Origin: CANMXU01 sp052030545
Lineage (GTDB): Bacteria > Pseudomonadota > Gammaproteobacteria > Enterobacterales > Alteromonadaceae
DNA: 64,000 nucleotides
Direction of reading: 5' to 3'
NCBI RefSeq assembly: GCF_052030545.1
Contig: NZ_JBPDIH010000004.1
Coordinates: 62,001-126,000 of the forward strand
Position 1 is the first letter of the stretch. Every line of letters starts with the position of its first letter. The notes under the pieces were generated by a model. That model ran no database searches and was not told the origin of the DNA. It saw only the letters and a list, made by a program, of their open reading frames with translations. The position numbers and the translations under genes are program-made. Shown here in pieces: positions 8,423 through 16,122 of this stretch.

Positions 8423-8848
8423 TTATTTCTCCACAGAGTCTGTCATTAAGCCTACCGATGGTACACCGGCGTTTTGTTGTAGTAATACCATTAACTGAAT
8501 AACAGCGTCGTACGACACAGCGCCGTCACCATTGACCACTACCGGTGTATCTGGCTCTACTTTTAAATGCGCTGCAACTAGTGTCGCCACTTCTTCTGCA
8601 GACATAGGTTCGTTTTTACTGGTACCAACGGCTAAATAATAATTTCCCTGAGCATCTACAGACGCAACCAATGGCGGTTTACTGTCTTTATCTAGAGGCT
8701 CTGCATCGGCTTTAGGTAAGTCAACCTTTACACCTTGAGTGATTAATGGCGCGGTTACCATAAAAATTATCAGCAAAACTAGCATAACATCAATGTAAGG
8801 TACAACATTGATTTCAGCCACTTTTTTTCGTCTTACGCGTCTATACAT
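8423..8848 (-). CDS. tolR: TolR, proton-channel subunit of the Tol-Pal system
   Basis: A 141-residue ExbD/TolR family protein. Short basic cytoplasmic tail (MYRRVRRKK), then one transmembrane helix with the proton-relay aspartate in VVPYIDVMLVLLIIFMVTAP (D20). The periplasmic domain follows and ends near SVGLMTDS. It works in a TolQ5-TolR2-type motor. Its stop codon directly abuts the tolA start, which implies translational coupling, and tolQ lies 50 bp upstream. Confidence 0.97.
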   Translation of the reverse strand: MYRRVRRKKVAEINVVPYIDVMLVLLIIFMVTAPLITQGVKVDLPKADAEPLDKDSKPPLVASVDAQGNYYLAVGTSKNEPMSAEEVATLVAAHLKVEPDTPVVVNGDGAVSYDAVIQLMVLLQQNAGVPSVGLMTDSVEK

Positions 8849-8898
8849 GAAATTAGGCCCTTTTAAGCTTTCCGACTAATAATCAAAAACAACAAAGC

Positions 8899-9576
8899 TT
8901 AATGTTCAACAGCCGCTTGGCGCTGCAAAATACTTGAAAATTCTTCCATAAAGTTACCATAGCTATTTTCTAACTTTTCAACATTATGACTAAAACGGTT
9001 ATAGGCCATTACCGCAGGAATCGCTGCAAATAAGCCCATTGCTGTAGCAACAAGCGCTTCAGCAATACCCGGCGCTACCATTGCTAATGTTGCTTGTTCA
9101 ACAGCGCCAAGGGCGATAAATGAATTCATGATCCCCCACACAGTGCCAAATAAACCAATGTAAGGACTAATTGAACCTACGGTCGCCATAAAAGGTAAAT
9201 TGGTTTCTAATGCGTCAACTTCACGAGATAATGCTACGCGCATTGCTCGGTGTGTACCGTCAACAATCACTTGTGGTGTCGCGATATTACTTTTACGTAA
9301 GCGGGCAAATTCTTTGAAGCCAGCAACAAATAAATTCTCGATGCCGTCGATATGTTCTCGTGCTGAAATTTCACTATAAAGTTTACTTAAATCAGCACCA
9401 CTCCAGAATTTGTCTTCAAATGTTTGAAGTTGAATTTGAGCATTTTTCAATATTTTACGGCGTTGAATTATCATCGCCCAACAAGCGATTGAAAAGCCCA
9501 ACAAAATCAGCATAACTGATTTAACCAATAAACTTGCCTGTAAAAATAAATCAAAGAATGATATTTCAGCGTGCAC
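8899..9576 (-). CDS. tolQ: TolQ, MotA/ExbB-like motor subunit
   Basis: An inner-membrane protein with three transmembrane helices that surrounds TolR to form the proton channel. The N-terminal helix is near residues 12-32. The large cytoplasmic region carries FEDKFWSG and FKEFARL. The last two helices (about 130-195) contain TVGSISPYIGLFGTVWGIM and MVAPGIAEALVATAMGLFAAIPAV, the best conserved parts of the family. I take the GTG at 9576 as start because AGGAG lies nine bases before it. A TTG at 9582 is possible but would sit only three bases from that site. Either way the gene overlaps the end of ybgC, as expected for coupled translation. Confidence 0.95.
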   Translation of the reverse strand: MHAEISFFDLFLQASLLVKSVMLILLGFSIACWAMIIQRRKILKNAQIQLQTFEDKFWSGADLSKLYSEISAREHIDGIENLFVAGFKEFARLRKSNIATPQVIVDGTHRAMRVALSREVDALETNLPFMATVGSISPYIGLFGTVWGIMNSFIALGAVEQATLAMVAPGIAEALVATAMGLFAAIPAVMAYNRFSHNVEKLENSYGNFMEEFSSILQRQAAVEH

Positions 9577-9976
9577 CTTCAAATGCTCCTAATATTGCTT
9601 GGGGAATCGCACACGGTTTTGCCCGTGCTAAATTTACACAGGCAACTAAAACGGTTGCTGTGCAAAGTAACGTATTTTCTTGGTTGGTGATTTGCTGTGT
9701 AAAACGCAAACTGGCGCGTTTTAGCTCGCTAATTGTTGTAGTTACGTTGAGCAAATCATCTAATTTTGCCGAAGCAATATTATCCATTTCCACCCTTCTG
9801 ACCACAAAACCTATATTTTGTTCTAAAAAGAATGATTGATTTATACCAATTTCACGTAACATTTCAGTTCTAGCGCGTTCAAAGAACTTTAAATAGTTAG
9901 CATAAAAAACAATGCCACCAGCATCAGTGTCTTCATAATAAACTCTGATAGGAAATTGATTTTTTTTATTCGACAT
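9566..9976 (-). CDS. ybgC: Acyl-CoA thioester hydrolase YbgC, Tol-Pal associated
   Basis: A hotdog-fold 4-hydroxybenzoyl-CoA-type thioesterase of 136 residues, which hydrolyses short-chain acyl-CoA and interacts with acyl carrier protein and phospholipid synthesis enzymes in E. coli. The catalytic aspartate is in YYEDTDAGGIVFYANYLKFF (D18). It is the first gene of ybgC-tolQRAB-pal-cpoB and its end overlaps tolQ. The operon promoter should lie in 9977-10110, on the strand opposite the candidate sRNA promoter. Confidence 0.96.
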   Translation of the reverse strand: MSNKKNQFPIRVYYEDTDAGGIVFYANYLKFFERARTEMLREIGINQSFFLEQNIGFVVRRVEMDNIASAKLDDLLNVTTTISELKRASLRFTQQITNQENTLLCTATVLVACVNLARAKPCAIPQAILGAFEGAR

Positions 9977-10073
9977 TTAGTTTTTATTCTAAAGAAACGT
10001 TGCGCAGTGCGGTAATGATAATAGATTGTACACATCACTAACAAGCCCGAAGCGCCCATGTTCTGTGTTTTAT

Positions 10074-10101
10074 TTGTAATAAAGTAAGAATTGGTTACAA
10101 T
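10074..10101 (+). promoter_or_regulatory. Candidate sigma-70 promoter facing away from ybgC
   Basis: TTGTAA (10074-10079) and TACAAT (10096-10101) are separated by 16 bp on the plus strand. Each differs from consensus by one or two bases. There is no open reading frame of note downstream before a strong terminator at 10319-10352, so the promoter and terminator would bound a short untranslated transcript. Read by eye only. Confidence 0.4.
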
Positions 10102-10107
10102 CGCCAC

Positions 10108-10352
10108 CTCTTCGCATTAGTTTTTCTAATGCGAAAGCGGTATTTTTTTTAGTTTGAACAGATCGGATGACTATCCTAAAATTACACCATGTTTTGAATT
10201 AGCCAGTAATAGTTAGTTCCCATATTACTGATTAACTCATTAGAATAGTAAATTTTCTATTCGCTGTTTTACCCCTTGTTTTATCATGACTTCCTTATAT
10301 CGACTTAATTATAAGTTGGCCCACATAAGTTTTTATGTGGGCTTTTTTTTTT
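10108..10352 (+). ncRNA. Candidate small RNA between ybgC and ruvB
   Basis: The 575 bp between ybgC and ruvB hold no gene, but on the plus strand a plausible promoter, a 5' hairpin (10-bp arms at 10111-10120 and 10126-10135 with a five-T loop) and a strong intrinsic terminator are lined up to define an RNA of about 245 nt. Both flanking genes are transcribed from the minus strand and away from the terminator, so neither of them explains it. I do not recognise the sequence as a known RNA such as 6S, Spot 42 or tmRNA. The body has no clear long ORF. Expression is not shown; this is inference from the signals. Confidence 0.4.
10319..10352 (+). terminator. Strong intrinsic terminator, plus strand
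   Basis: A perfect 10-bp stem (GCCCACATAA at 10319-10328 with TTATGTGGGC at 10333-10342) with a GTTT loop is followed by ten T. It points rightwards, so it cannot end the leftward ybgC or ruvB transcripts. It is the best evidence for the plus-strand RNA proposed here. Confidence 0.85.
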
Positions 10353-10551
10353 GCCTATAAGAAAAGAAAATGACAAAAGCAGACTAGTGAATAAACAAAA
10401 TATTTGCGACTTCAAATGAGAAATGAGTGTTTATAAAGCGCTATAGCATTGATTAATCTATTAGAAAAATCACTTATCGTATAAATGTGAATTTTATCCA
10501 AAAAAATAAAAATTCACATTTAAATTGCAATGAGTAACCAAATAAGTGAGT

Positions 10552-11559
10552 TTACTTGTCGATTTTTACTTTTCCAAAGTGTTGAAAAGCGCGATCGGTT
10601 ACGATTCGACCGCGTGGTGTACGCTGCAAAAAGCCTTGTTGAATTAAAAATGGCTCGATTACATCTTCTATGGTTTCACGTTCTTCACCAATAGCTGCAG
10701 CAACATTATCAAGACCTACCGGGCCACCTTTGAAATTATCAATAATTGCGTTAAGTAGCTTTCTGTCCATAATGTCAAAGCCTTCGTTATCAACTTCTAA
10801 CATAGTTAATGCTGAAACTGCAGTGGCGGCATCAACAATGCCCGCAGTTTTTACATCCGCATAATCACGTACACGTCTTAATAAACGATTGGCAATGCGC
10901 GGTGTACCGCGAGAGCGTTTGGCCACTTCAAATGCGCCCTCTTCATTTATAGTTAAATTTAGGAAATGGGCAGAACGTTTGACAATATCGGTTAAGTCTT
11001 TGGTTTTATAAAACTCTAATCGCTGCACTATGCCAAAGCGGTCGCGTAGTGGTGACGTTAACGCGCCCGCACGTGTCGTTGCGCCGATTAGGGTAAATGG
11101 CGGTAAGTCTAATTTAATTGACCGAGCAGCTGGCCCTTCACCGATCATAATATCGAGTTGATAATCTTCCATCGCAGGGTAAAGTACTTCTTCAACCACT
11201 GGGCTTAAGCGATGTATTTCATCAATAAATAATACGTCGTTTTCTTCAAGGTTAGTTAACAAGGCGGCTAAGTCACCGGCTTTTTCTAATACGGGGCCTG
11301 AGGTGGTGCGAATATTTACGCCCATTTCATTGGCCACTATATTAGCAAGTGTCGTTTTACCTAAACCCGGAGGACCAAAAATAAGTAAGTGATCTAAAGG
11401 CTCACCGCGTTTTTTAGCGGCAGGAATGAAAATTTCCATTTGCGCTTTGACATGATCTTGCCCTGTGTAGTCTTGTAACATTTTAGGGCGAATAGCGCGA
11501 TCAACAGTTTCATCTTCTACTGTTGCAACGGGCTGTATCAAGCGATCGGCTTCTATCAT
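10552..11559 (-). CDS. ruvB: Holliday junction branch migration ATPase RuvB
   Basis: A hexameric AAA+ motor that, with RuvA, drives branch migration of Holliday junctions. Walker A GPPGLGKT is at residues 62-69 and Walker B FIDEIH near 111-116. Sensor 1 is GATTRAG, the arginine-finger region is PLRDRFG, and the C-terminal winged-helix domain (about 255-335) ends with TPRGRIVT. At 335 residues it is full length. ruvA lies 53 bp upstream, separated by heptad repeats. A 13-bp AT-rich inverted repeat lies downstream (10483-10495 with 10509-10521) but has no T tract on this strand, so it is not a clear terminator. Confidence 0.98.
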   Translation of the reverse strand: MIEADRLIQPVATVEDETVDRAIRPKMLQDYTGQDHVKAQMEIFIPAAKKRGEPLDHLLIFGPPGLGKTTLANIVANEMGVNIRTTSGPVLEKAGDLAALLTNLEENDVLFIDEIHRLSPVVEEVLYPAMEDYQLDIMIGEGPAARSIKLDLPPFTLIGATTRAGALTSPLRDRFGIVQRLEFYKTKDLTDIVKRSAHFLNLTINEEGAFEVAKRSRGTPRIANRLLRRVRDYADVKTAGIVDAATAVSALTMLEVDNEGFDIMDRKLLNAIIDNFKGGPVGLDNVAAAIGEERETIEDVIEPFLIQQGFLQRTPRGRIVTDRAFQHFGKVKIDK

Positions 11560-11589
11560 TTCTGAACCTATTTTGTGTTTGTTTTTTTT

Positions 11590-11610
11590 AGCTTCTAGCT
11601 TCTAGCTACA
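11590..11610. repeat. Heptad repeat AGCTTCT, short array
   Basis: AGCTTCT occurs twice in tandem (11590-11603) and is followed by AGCTACA, all with a 7-bp period, in the gap between ruvA and ruvB. The same NRCTTNN heptads form longer arrays at 33043-33091 and, inverted, at 60853-60929. Confidence 0.7.
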
Positions 11611-11612
11611 GT

Positions 11613-12230
11613 TTATATCATTGACTTTAACGCATCACGAATTAAATCTTCGCTCGTCATGCCTTGTTGATATATTAATTTAACCGCTTTATCGGCTTGT
11701 GCCGTGGTATAACCTAGCGACACCAAGGCATTAATTGCATCACCTTTATGATCGTTAGCAAAGCTAGTCTCTGAATGCGGCATAAGCGGCGCGGCATCGG
11801 TTGCAGGGGTATGAATATCGCCTTGCCAGTCTTTTAATCGGTCGCGCATTTCAATAAGCAAACGTTCAGCGGTTTTTTTACCCACCCCTGGAATTTTCAC
11901 TATGGTGGTTAAATCGTCATGTACCACACAACTGACAAACTGATCGGCAGACATGCCTGATAAAATTGCGAGCGCCAGTTTTGGTCCAACACCGTTCACT
12001 TTAATTAACAAGCGAAACAGCTTACGTTCCACTTTATTAGCAAAACCGTATAACAATTGCGCGTCTTCACGTACGACAAAATGGGTATAAATAGTGGCTT
12101 CTTGGTTAATATCAGGCAATGAATAAATACTGGTCATTGGCATAGTTACTTCATAGCCAATGCCATGGCATTCTATTAATATTTCAGGAGCAATTTTTTC
12201 GATTAAAATTCCACGTAAACGACCGATCAC
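11613..12230 (-). CDS. ruvA: Holliday junction DNA helicase subunit RuvA
   Basis: Tetrameric protein that binds four-way junctions and loads RuvB. Domain I (OB fold) covers residues 1-64 (MIGRLRGILIEK). Domain II has two helix-hairpin-helix motifs, VNGVGPKLALAIL and IPGVGKKTAERLL (about 79-123). Domain III, which contacts RuvB, is the C-terminal part from about 155 with ALVSLGYTTAQADKAV. Length 205 is normal. A LexA-like box lies 45 bp upstream, between ruvC and ruvA, so SOS control of ruvAB but not ruvC is likely, as in E. coli. Confidence 0.98.
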   Translation of the reverse strand: MIGRLRGILIEKIAPEILIECHGIGYEVTMPMTSIYSLPDINQEATIYTHFVVREDAQLLYGFANKVERKLFRLLIKVNGVGPKLALAILSGMSADQFVSCVVHDDLTTIVKIPGVGKKTAERLLIEMRDRLKDWQGDIHTPATDAAPLMPHSETSFANDHKGDAINALVSLGYTTAQADKAVKLIYQQGMTSEDLIRDALKSMI

Positions 12231-12274
12231 AGCAAAAACCTAAACAGACTTATTATTTGGCTGACACCATACCA

Positions 12275-12290
12275 CTAGATATTTATACAG
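12275..12290 (-). promoter_or_regulatory. Candidate LexA (SOS) box upstream of ruvA
   Basis: On the minus strand the sequence reads CTGTATAAATATCTAG, flanked as TA-box-TG. The left half matches the gammaproteobacterial LexA consensus CTGT-N8-ACAG exactly; the right half has CTAG in place of ACAG. Its place directly before ruvA is where the SOS operator of ruvAB lies in E. coli. Confidence 0.6.
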
Positions 12291-12340
12291 TAAAGGTTTG
12301 AGCCGCTTATTTGCCACATTTTGCTTGCCAATTGGTGTCA

Positions 12341-12868
12341 TTAGCGCAGTCGGCTACGAACAATTTTACTGGCTTGGCCTGAAAGTTTCTCAAGATATTC
12401 GTGGCTATGACCATGACAGAGCGCGACTGCAAGCGCATCGGCAGCATCTGCTTGTGGCGTACCGGGTAGCTTTAGAATCGATGTGACCATGTGTTGCACT
12501 TGGGTTTTATCAGCGGCGCCGGTGCCAACCACCGATTGTTTTATTTGCCGAGCTGAATATTCAGCAATGCTTAAACCCGATTGTGTTGCGGCAACAATAG
12601 CGGCGCCACGCGCTTGACCAAGTTTTAGCGCTGAGTCAGGGTTTTTCGCCATAAACACTTGTTCAATGGCAAACATGGTCGGTTTGAATTGAATAATTAA
12701 TTCAGACACGCCAGCAAAAATGGTTTGCAAACGATCACCTAAATTGTCGCCGGCTGCCACCGCTTTTATACAGCCACTGCCCAAATACGTAAATTTCCGC
12801 CCTTGTTGTTGAATTACACCATAGCCAGTTAACCGAGAGCCGGGATCAATACCTAAAATAATATTCAT
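12341..12868 (-). CDS. ruvC: Crossover junction endodeoxyribonuclease RuvC
   Basis: A dimeric nuclease that resolves Holliday junctions by symmetric cuts. The four metal-binding acidic residues are visible: D8 (ILGIDPGSR), E69 (FAIEQVF), D141 and D144 (QADAADALA). I start at the ATG at 12868, giving MNIILGIDPG and 175 residues, close to E. coli RuvC. The frame is open ten codons further, but that extension has no counterpart in the family. ruvA begins 110 bp downstream behind the LexA-like box. In many relatives yebC or aspS sits directly upstream; here four other genes lie between ruvC and aspS. Confidence 0.97.
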   Translation of the reverse strand: MNIILGIDPGSRLTGYGVIQQQGRKFTYLGSGCIKAVAAGDNLGDRLQTIFAGVSELIIQFKPTMFAIEQVFMAKNPDSALKLGQARGAAIVAATQSGLSIAEYSARQIKQSVVGTGAADKTQVQHMVTSILKLPGTPQADAADALAVALCHGHSHEYLEKLSGQASKIVRSRLR

Positions 12869-13228
12869 GCAAACTTTATATAAAATAACGATGGGCAAAG
12901 TTTACCGTATCAGCTTTGTGACTTCACGATATTTAACGTTCTTGTGTCAAAGCCCATTTGTAAAAATTGGCGGAAAGTTTTCTGTGCACAACTACAACTT
13001 TTATTGCCCCGCCCCACATCAGCAAAAGTTGCTTTTAACGCTAAGTCGATGTTTTATTAATAAAGTCTATTGCTCTGTATTTTATTCTGGCTTTTGCAAA
13101 AATGAGCAATATCCGTGCAAAATGAAAAGCACTAGACCTTTATAACAATAACAATATTTGTCAACAATATCGCTGAGCGCGGTCATAACAATTAACTATG
13201 GCAACCGCAGCGTAGCTCAGGAGCTTGC
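12869..13228. other. Divergent intergenic region, ruvC to the IDO-like gene
   Basis: About 360 bp that must hold the leftward ruvC promoter and the rightward promoter of the next operon. A 92-codon frame on the plus strand (12867-13145) looks like chance: cysteine- and aromatic-rich, with no ribosome binding site. The only clear signal is the CAGGAG ribosome binding site just before 13229. No palindrome stands out. Confidence 0.6.
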
Positions 13229-14440
13229 ATGCATAACAACCAAACAGCGACCGTTAAAAAGCTCGATCAATGGATCCGTGGTGAATTTAAAGAATTAAAT
13301 ACTCGCCTAGACAATATCTACTTTGATCAAGATGACCGCAGTGATGTAAATTTACAACCTCAACTGACCAAACCATTAACCAAAAAATTAACCGATACCG
13401 GTCAAGCACTCATCAGCGACGTCTTAAAGGAAGGAAATACCGACAACGGTTTTGACTCAGGTTATGATTTATTAGGTAATGTTGGTATTTACATGGCCGC
13501 TTGTCGACGTCATGAAATAACCGAACCTTCGCGCGAAAAAAAGTCGCCATTAATTGAAGCCTCTGCGTTGGCAATGCAAATTGGCGCATCACTTGGAGTT
13601 ACGCCACGCTTTTCCACTAGCCATTTAACCACACACAATTTAGCGGTGAATGGCGAGTTTAAAAGCTTTACCAGTTTAGACGATGAATTACTTTTTATTG
13701 ACTACAATACCCGTGGTATTTTAGGCTATAAACGCTGTGCCGACGCATTAATTAAGTTGTTACCTTTGGGGATTTCTCACCCACTTGCTGCTGAAATGCT
13801 CACCATCGCCAAGCAAGCTCTTAATGAAGTTATACAACATAACGACATGTTATTTAAGTGTTTAAACCCACAACGCTTTTTCTATTGCGTGCGTCCTTAT
13901 TACAAACCCTATCGCGTCGGCCAAAATGTCTATCGAGGTGCAAACGCGGGGGACTTTTCCGGCATTAATGCTATCGATTTGCTGTTAGGTTTGTGCCAAG
14001 GGCAAGATCCTTACTACTCACAAATATTGGTCGACAAATTTTTATTTATGATGCCCGAAGAGCAAGCCATATTGCGCGATTGTATGCGCAAACAAAGCTT
14101 GCTTGATGCATTATTATCGACCAATAAAAAACAAGTCGATAGCGACTGGTTTCAGCACAATGCACAACTCTTTTTGGAAGTTTGCCAACTACATGGCAGA
14201 GCGGCCACGCAACATCATCAGCAATTAGTGGAACGATTCATAAAACAAATGTCGGTTAATGAATCACCCGCTGCGTTAAAAAATATTACCGCCAGTGGTC
14301 CACCTTTGCCTGTACTACTTGCTTCATTAGAAAAGTTAAAAGATTTACGAACCGCAGCCAAACGTGAGGATATTCCAAGCAGATTTCAAGATATTGAAAA
14401 ACTAAGAGGGTTAATTAGGTATTACGATGAAAACCTTTGA
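13229..14440 (+). CDS. IDO/PrnB-like protein (DUF1864 family)
   Basis: A 403-residue, mostly helical protein. I place it by eye in the DUF1864 family, whose named member PrnB rearranges 7-chlorotryptophan in pyrrolnitrin synthesis and shares the fold of indoleamine 2,3-dioxygenase. The block at residues 216-254 (RFFYCVRPYYKPYRVG, then YRGANAGDFSGINAIDLLLG) matches the family signature best. In IDO-like enzymes a haem-ligand histidine follows an MP motif; here the corresponding stretch (residues 275-282) reads MPEEQAIL, with glutamine 279 where His might be expected, so haem binding is uncertain. It overlaps the kynureninase-like gene by 14 bp, implying coupled translation and a shared pathway. 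A tryptophan-ring-opening role is the obvious hypothesis, unproven. A good CAGGAG site precedes the ATG. Confidence 0.75.
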   Translation: MHNNQTATVKKLDQWIRGEFKELNTRLDNIYFDQDDRSDVNLQPQLTKPLTKKLTDTGQALISDVLKEGNTDNGFDSGYDLLGNVGIYMAACRRHEITEPSREKKSPLIEASALAMQIGASLGVTPRFSTSHLTTHNLAVNGEFKSFTSLDDELLFIDYNTRGILGYKRCADALIKLLPLGISHPLAAEMLTIAKQALNEVIQHNDMLFKCLNPQRFFYCVRPYYKPYRVGQNVYRGANAGDFSGINAIDLLLGLCQGQDPYYSQILVDKFLFMMPEEQAILRDCMRKQSLLDALLSTNKKQVDSDWFQHNAQLFLEVCQLHGRAATQHHQQLVERFIKQMSVNESPAALKNITASGPPLPVLLASLEKLKDLRTAAKREDIPSRFQDIEKLRGLIRYYDENL

Positions 14441-15548
14441 GCACCTGAGCGTTAAGCAGCACCGTCATTATTTTTTAAGCCATTCAGTAGGTTTGCCCTT
14501 TAAAGGCGCAAAAGAAAATTTTGACCATACCTTTTTTGACACATGGCAAAATAACCTTGAGCCTTGGCCAAAATGGTTAGCGGTTATCGACAATTTTCGT
14601 CAGCAATTAACCAAGCTATTAAATAGCAACCTAGATCAGTTATGCCCACAAACTAATTTATCGAGTGCGTTAACTAAGGTGTTATTTTCGCTACCTAAAC
14701 CTAATGCTACAAAGTCAGTCATTTTATATAGCCAAGCTGACTTTCCTTCAATGGCATTTGTATTGCAACAAGCACAATCACTCGGTTACCAGCTGAAAAG
14801 CATTCCTTTGGCAGCGGATTTGGTTAATATTGAAACCTGGCAAAGGTATATTCAAGATGATGTGGCACTTGCTTTTATTAGCCATGTGCAATCGAATAAT
14901 GGCTTAAAACTTCCCGTCGATAAAATCACCACCCTTTGCAAACATCAAAAAGTTACGTCGATTGTTGATGTTGCACAAAGCATTGGCGTACAGCCGATAG
15001 ATGTTAAAACATGGCAAGCTGATTTTATTATCGGTTCGTCGGTTAAATGGTTGTGCGGTGGCTCTGGTGCAGGCTTTTTGTGGGTAGATCAGCAACAGCT
15101 TGCTCAATGCCAGCCAGTTGATGTTGGTTGGTTTTCGCATCAAAACCCATTTGAGTTTGATGGTGATCACTTTCAATATCACCAAAGTGCCTTAAGGTTT
15201 TGGGGTGGAACGCCCAGTGTCGCGCCTTTTGCAATTGCCGCCTTTGCCATTGAGCAAATTAATCTATTAGGGGTTGAGGCAATAAATGGTATTAATCGTG
15301 CTCATCAAAAGCGAATAAGGGCAGCTGTGAATGATGAATTTATTGTTTCACCTGAAAAGTTATCTCACTCGAGCGGCACGTTGATTTTGCATTTTAAAGA
15401 TAAACATCAATCCATGATAGAGCGCTTAAAAGAGGTAAATATTGGTTTTGATCATCGCGAACAAGGCATGCGCTTGTCACCGCATTTTTATACAACCGAT
15501 AATGAGGTTGATTATTTAATTAACCAGTTATCAAAACAGTTGCGATAA
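14427..15548 (+). CDS. Kynureninase-like PLP enzyme (class V aminotransferase fold)
   Basis: A 373-residue fold-type I PLP enzyme. The probable PLP lysine is K207 in IIGSSVKWLCGGSG, which resembles the GSYKYLN-GPGG block of kynureninases; D181 in SIVDVAQSIG should hold the pyridine nitrogen. The later WGGTPSVAPFAIAA block resembles the substrate-binding end of kynureninases. Kynureninase cleaves kynurenine to anthranilate and alanine. At 373 residues it is about 40 shorter than usual and divergent, so a related beta-lyase activity is possible. It begins inside the IDO-like gene and has no kynurenine formamidase beside it. If it makes anthranilate, that could feed TrpD from the trp operon in this window. 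nrdG converges on it with only 3 bp between the stops. Confidence 0.75.
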   Translation: MKTFEHLSVKQHRHYFLSHSVGLPFKGAKENFDHTFFDTWQNNLEPWPKWLAVIDNFRQQLTKLLNSNLDQLCPQTNLSSALTKVLFSLPKPNATKSVILYSQADFPSMAFVLQQAQSLGYQLKSIPLAADLVNIETWQRYIQDDVALAFISHVQSNNGLKLPVDKITTLCKHQKVTSIVDVAQSIGVQPIDVKTWQADFIIGSSVKWLCGGSGAGFLWVDQQQLAQCQPVDVGWFSHQNPFEFDGDHFQYHQSALRFWGGTPSVAPFAIAAFAIEQINLLGVEAINGINRAHQKRIRAAVNDEFIVSPEKLSHSSGTLILHFKDKHQSMIERLKEVNIGFDHREQGMRLSPHFYTTDNEVDYLINQLSKQLR

Positions 15549-15551
15549 ACA

Positions 15552-16019
15552 TTACTCGGTAAGTTGATGAATAACTTGGTTACTACTACCGCGCCAAATA
15601 AGTTTGGCGTCTTTTAGTTTCTCTTCAAATTTGCCATCAACAAATACATCAACTAAATCAACAATGGCTTGCTGATCAGCACTCAACTTAGCAAGCGTAT
15701 AGCCTGACCACAGCCAAATATCTTTGCCCACGCATTCTGTTTTTACCCGCTTAACTAACTTTAACACGTCTGCCGTATTGCTTGGGTGCAGAGGGTCTCC
15801 GCCAGATAACGACAAACCTCGGCGTTTAATGCGAGTATCATTTAAATCAGCGATAATTTGATCTTCTTGGATTTCAGTAAAAAGGCTGCCAGAGTCTAAT
15901 CGCCACGTTGATTGATTATAACAACCACGGCATGCGTGCTCACACCCTGAAACAAACAAGGTACAGCGCGTGCCGGGCCCGTTAACCACATCGACCGGAT
16001 AGTATTTATGAAAGTGCAT
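15552..16019 (-). CDS. nrdG: Anaerobic ribonucleotide reductase activating protein
   Basis: A radical SAM enzyme that makes the glycyl radical on NrdD. The 4Fe-4S cluster motif is C26-x3-C30-x2-C33 in CEHACRGCYN. The SAM-binding GGDP is near residues 94-97 (LSLSGGDPLHP). At 155 residues it has the normal length. It lies 103 bp downstream of nrdD on the same strand, with a hairpin plus T run between them, so less nrdG than nrdD transcript is expected. Confidence 0.96.
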   Translation of the reverse strand: MHFHKYYPVDVVNGPGTRCTLFVSGCEHACRGCYNQSTWRLDSGSLFTEIQEDQIIADLNDTRIKRRGLSLSGGDPLHPSNTADVLKLVKRVKTECVGKDIWLWSGYTLAKLSADQQAIVDLVDVFVDGKFEEKLKDAKLIWRGSSNQVIHQLTE

Positions 16020-16055
16020 AGCGTCTTTTTTACCGTATTCACCAATAAAATAAAA

Positions 16056-16083
16056 AAGCAGCCATGTAAAACGATGACTGCTT
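16056..16083 (-). terminator. Hairpin with T run between nrdD and nrdG
   Basis: Read on the minus strand, AAGCAG-TCAT pairs with ATGG-CTGCTT around a loop of eight bases, with a central mismatch, and is followed by TTTTT. It lies inside the nrdD-nrdG operon and is probably a partial terminator or an mRNA processing/stability element that lowers nrdG relative to nrdD. Confidence 0.55.
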
Positions 16084-16122
16084 AACTTGTAAAACAGTGA
16101 GCCTTTTTAAAGCTCTGCCCAA

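Noticed and set aside
10483..10521. Terminator of ruvB
   Set aside because: A 13-bp AT-rich inverted repeat lies in place, but it has no GC-rich stem and no T run on the minus strand.
12867..13145. 92-codon frame between ruvC and the IDO-like gene
   Set aside because: No ribosome binding site, unusual Cys/aromatic composition, and it covers the promoter region needed by both neighbours.
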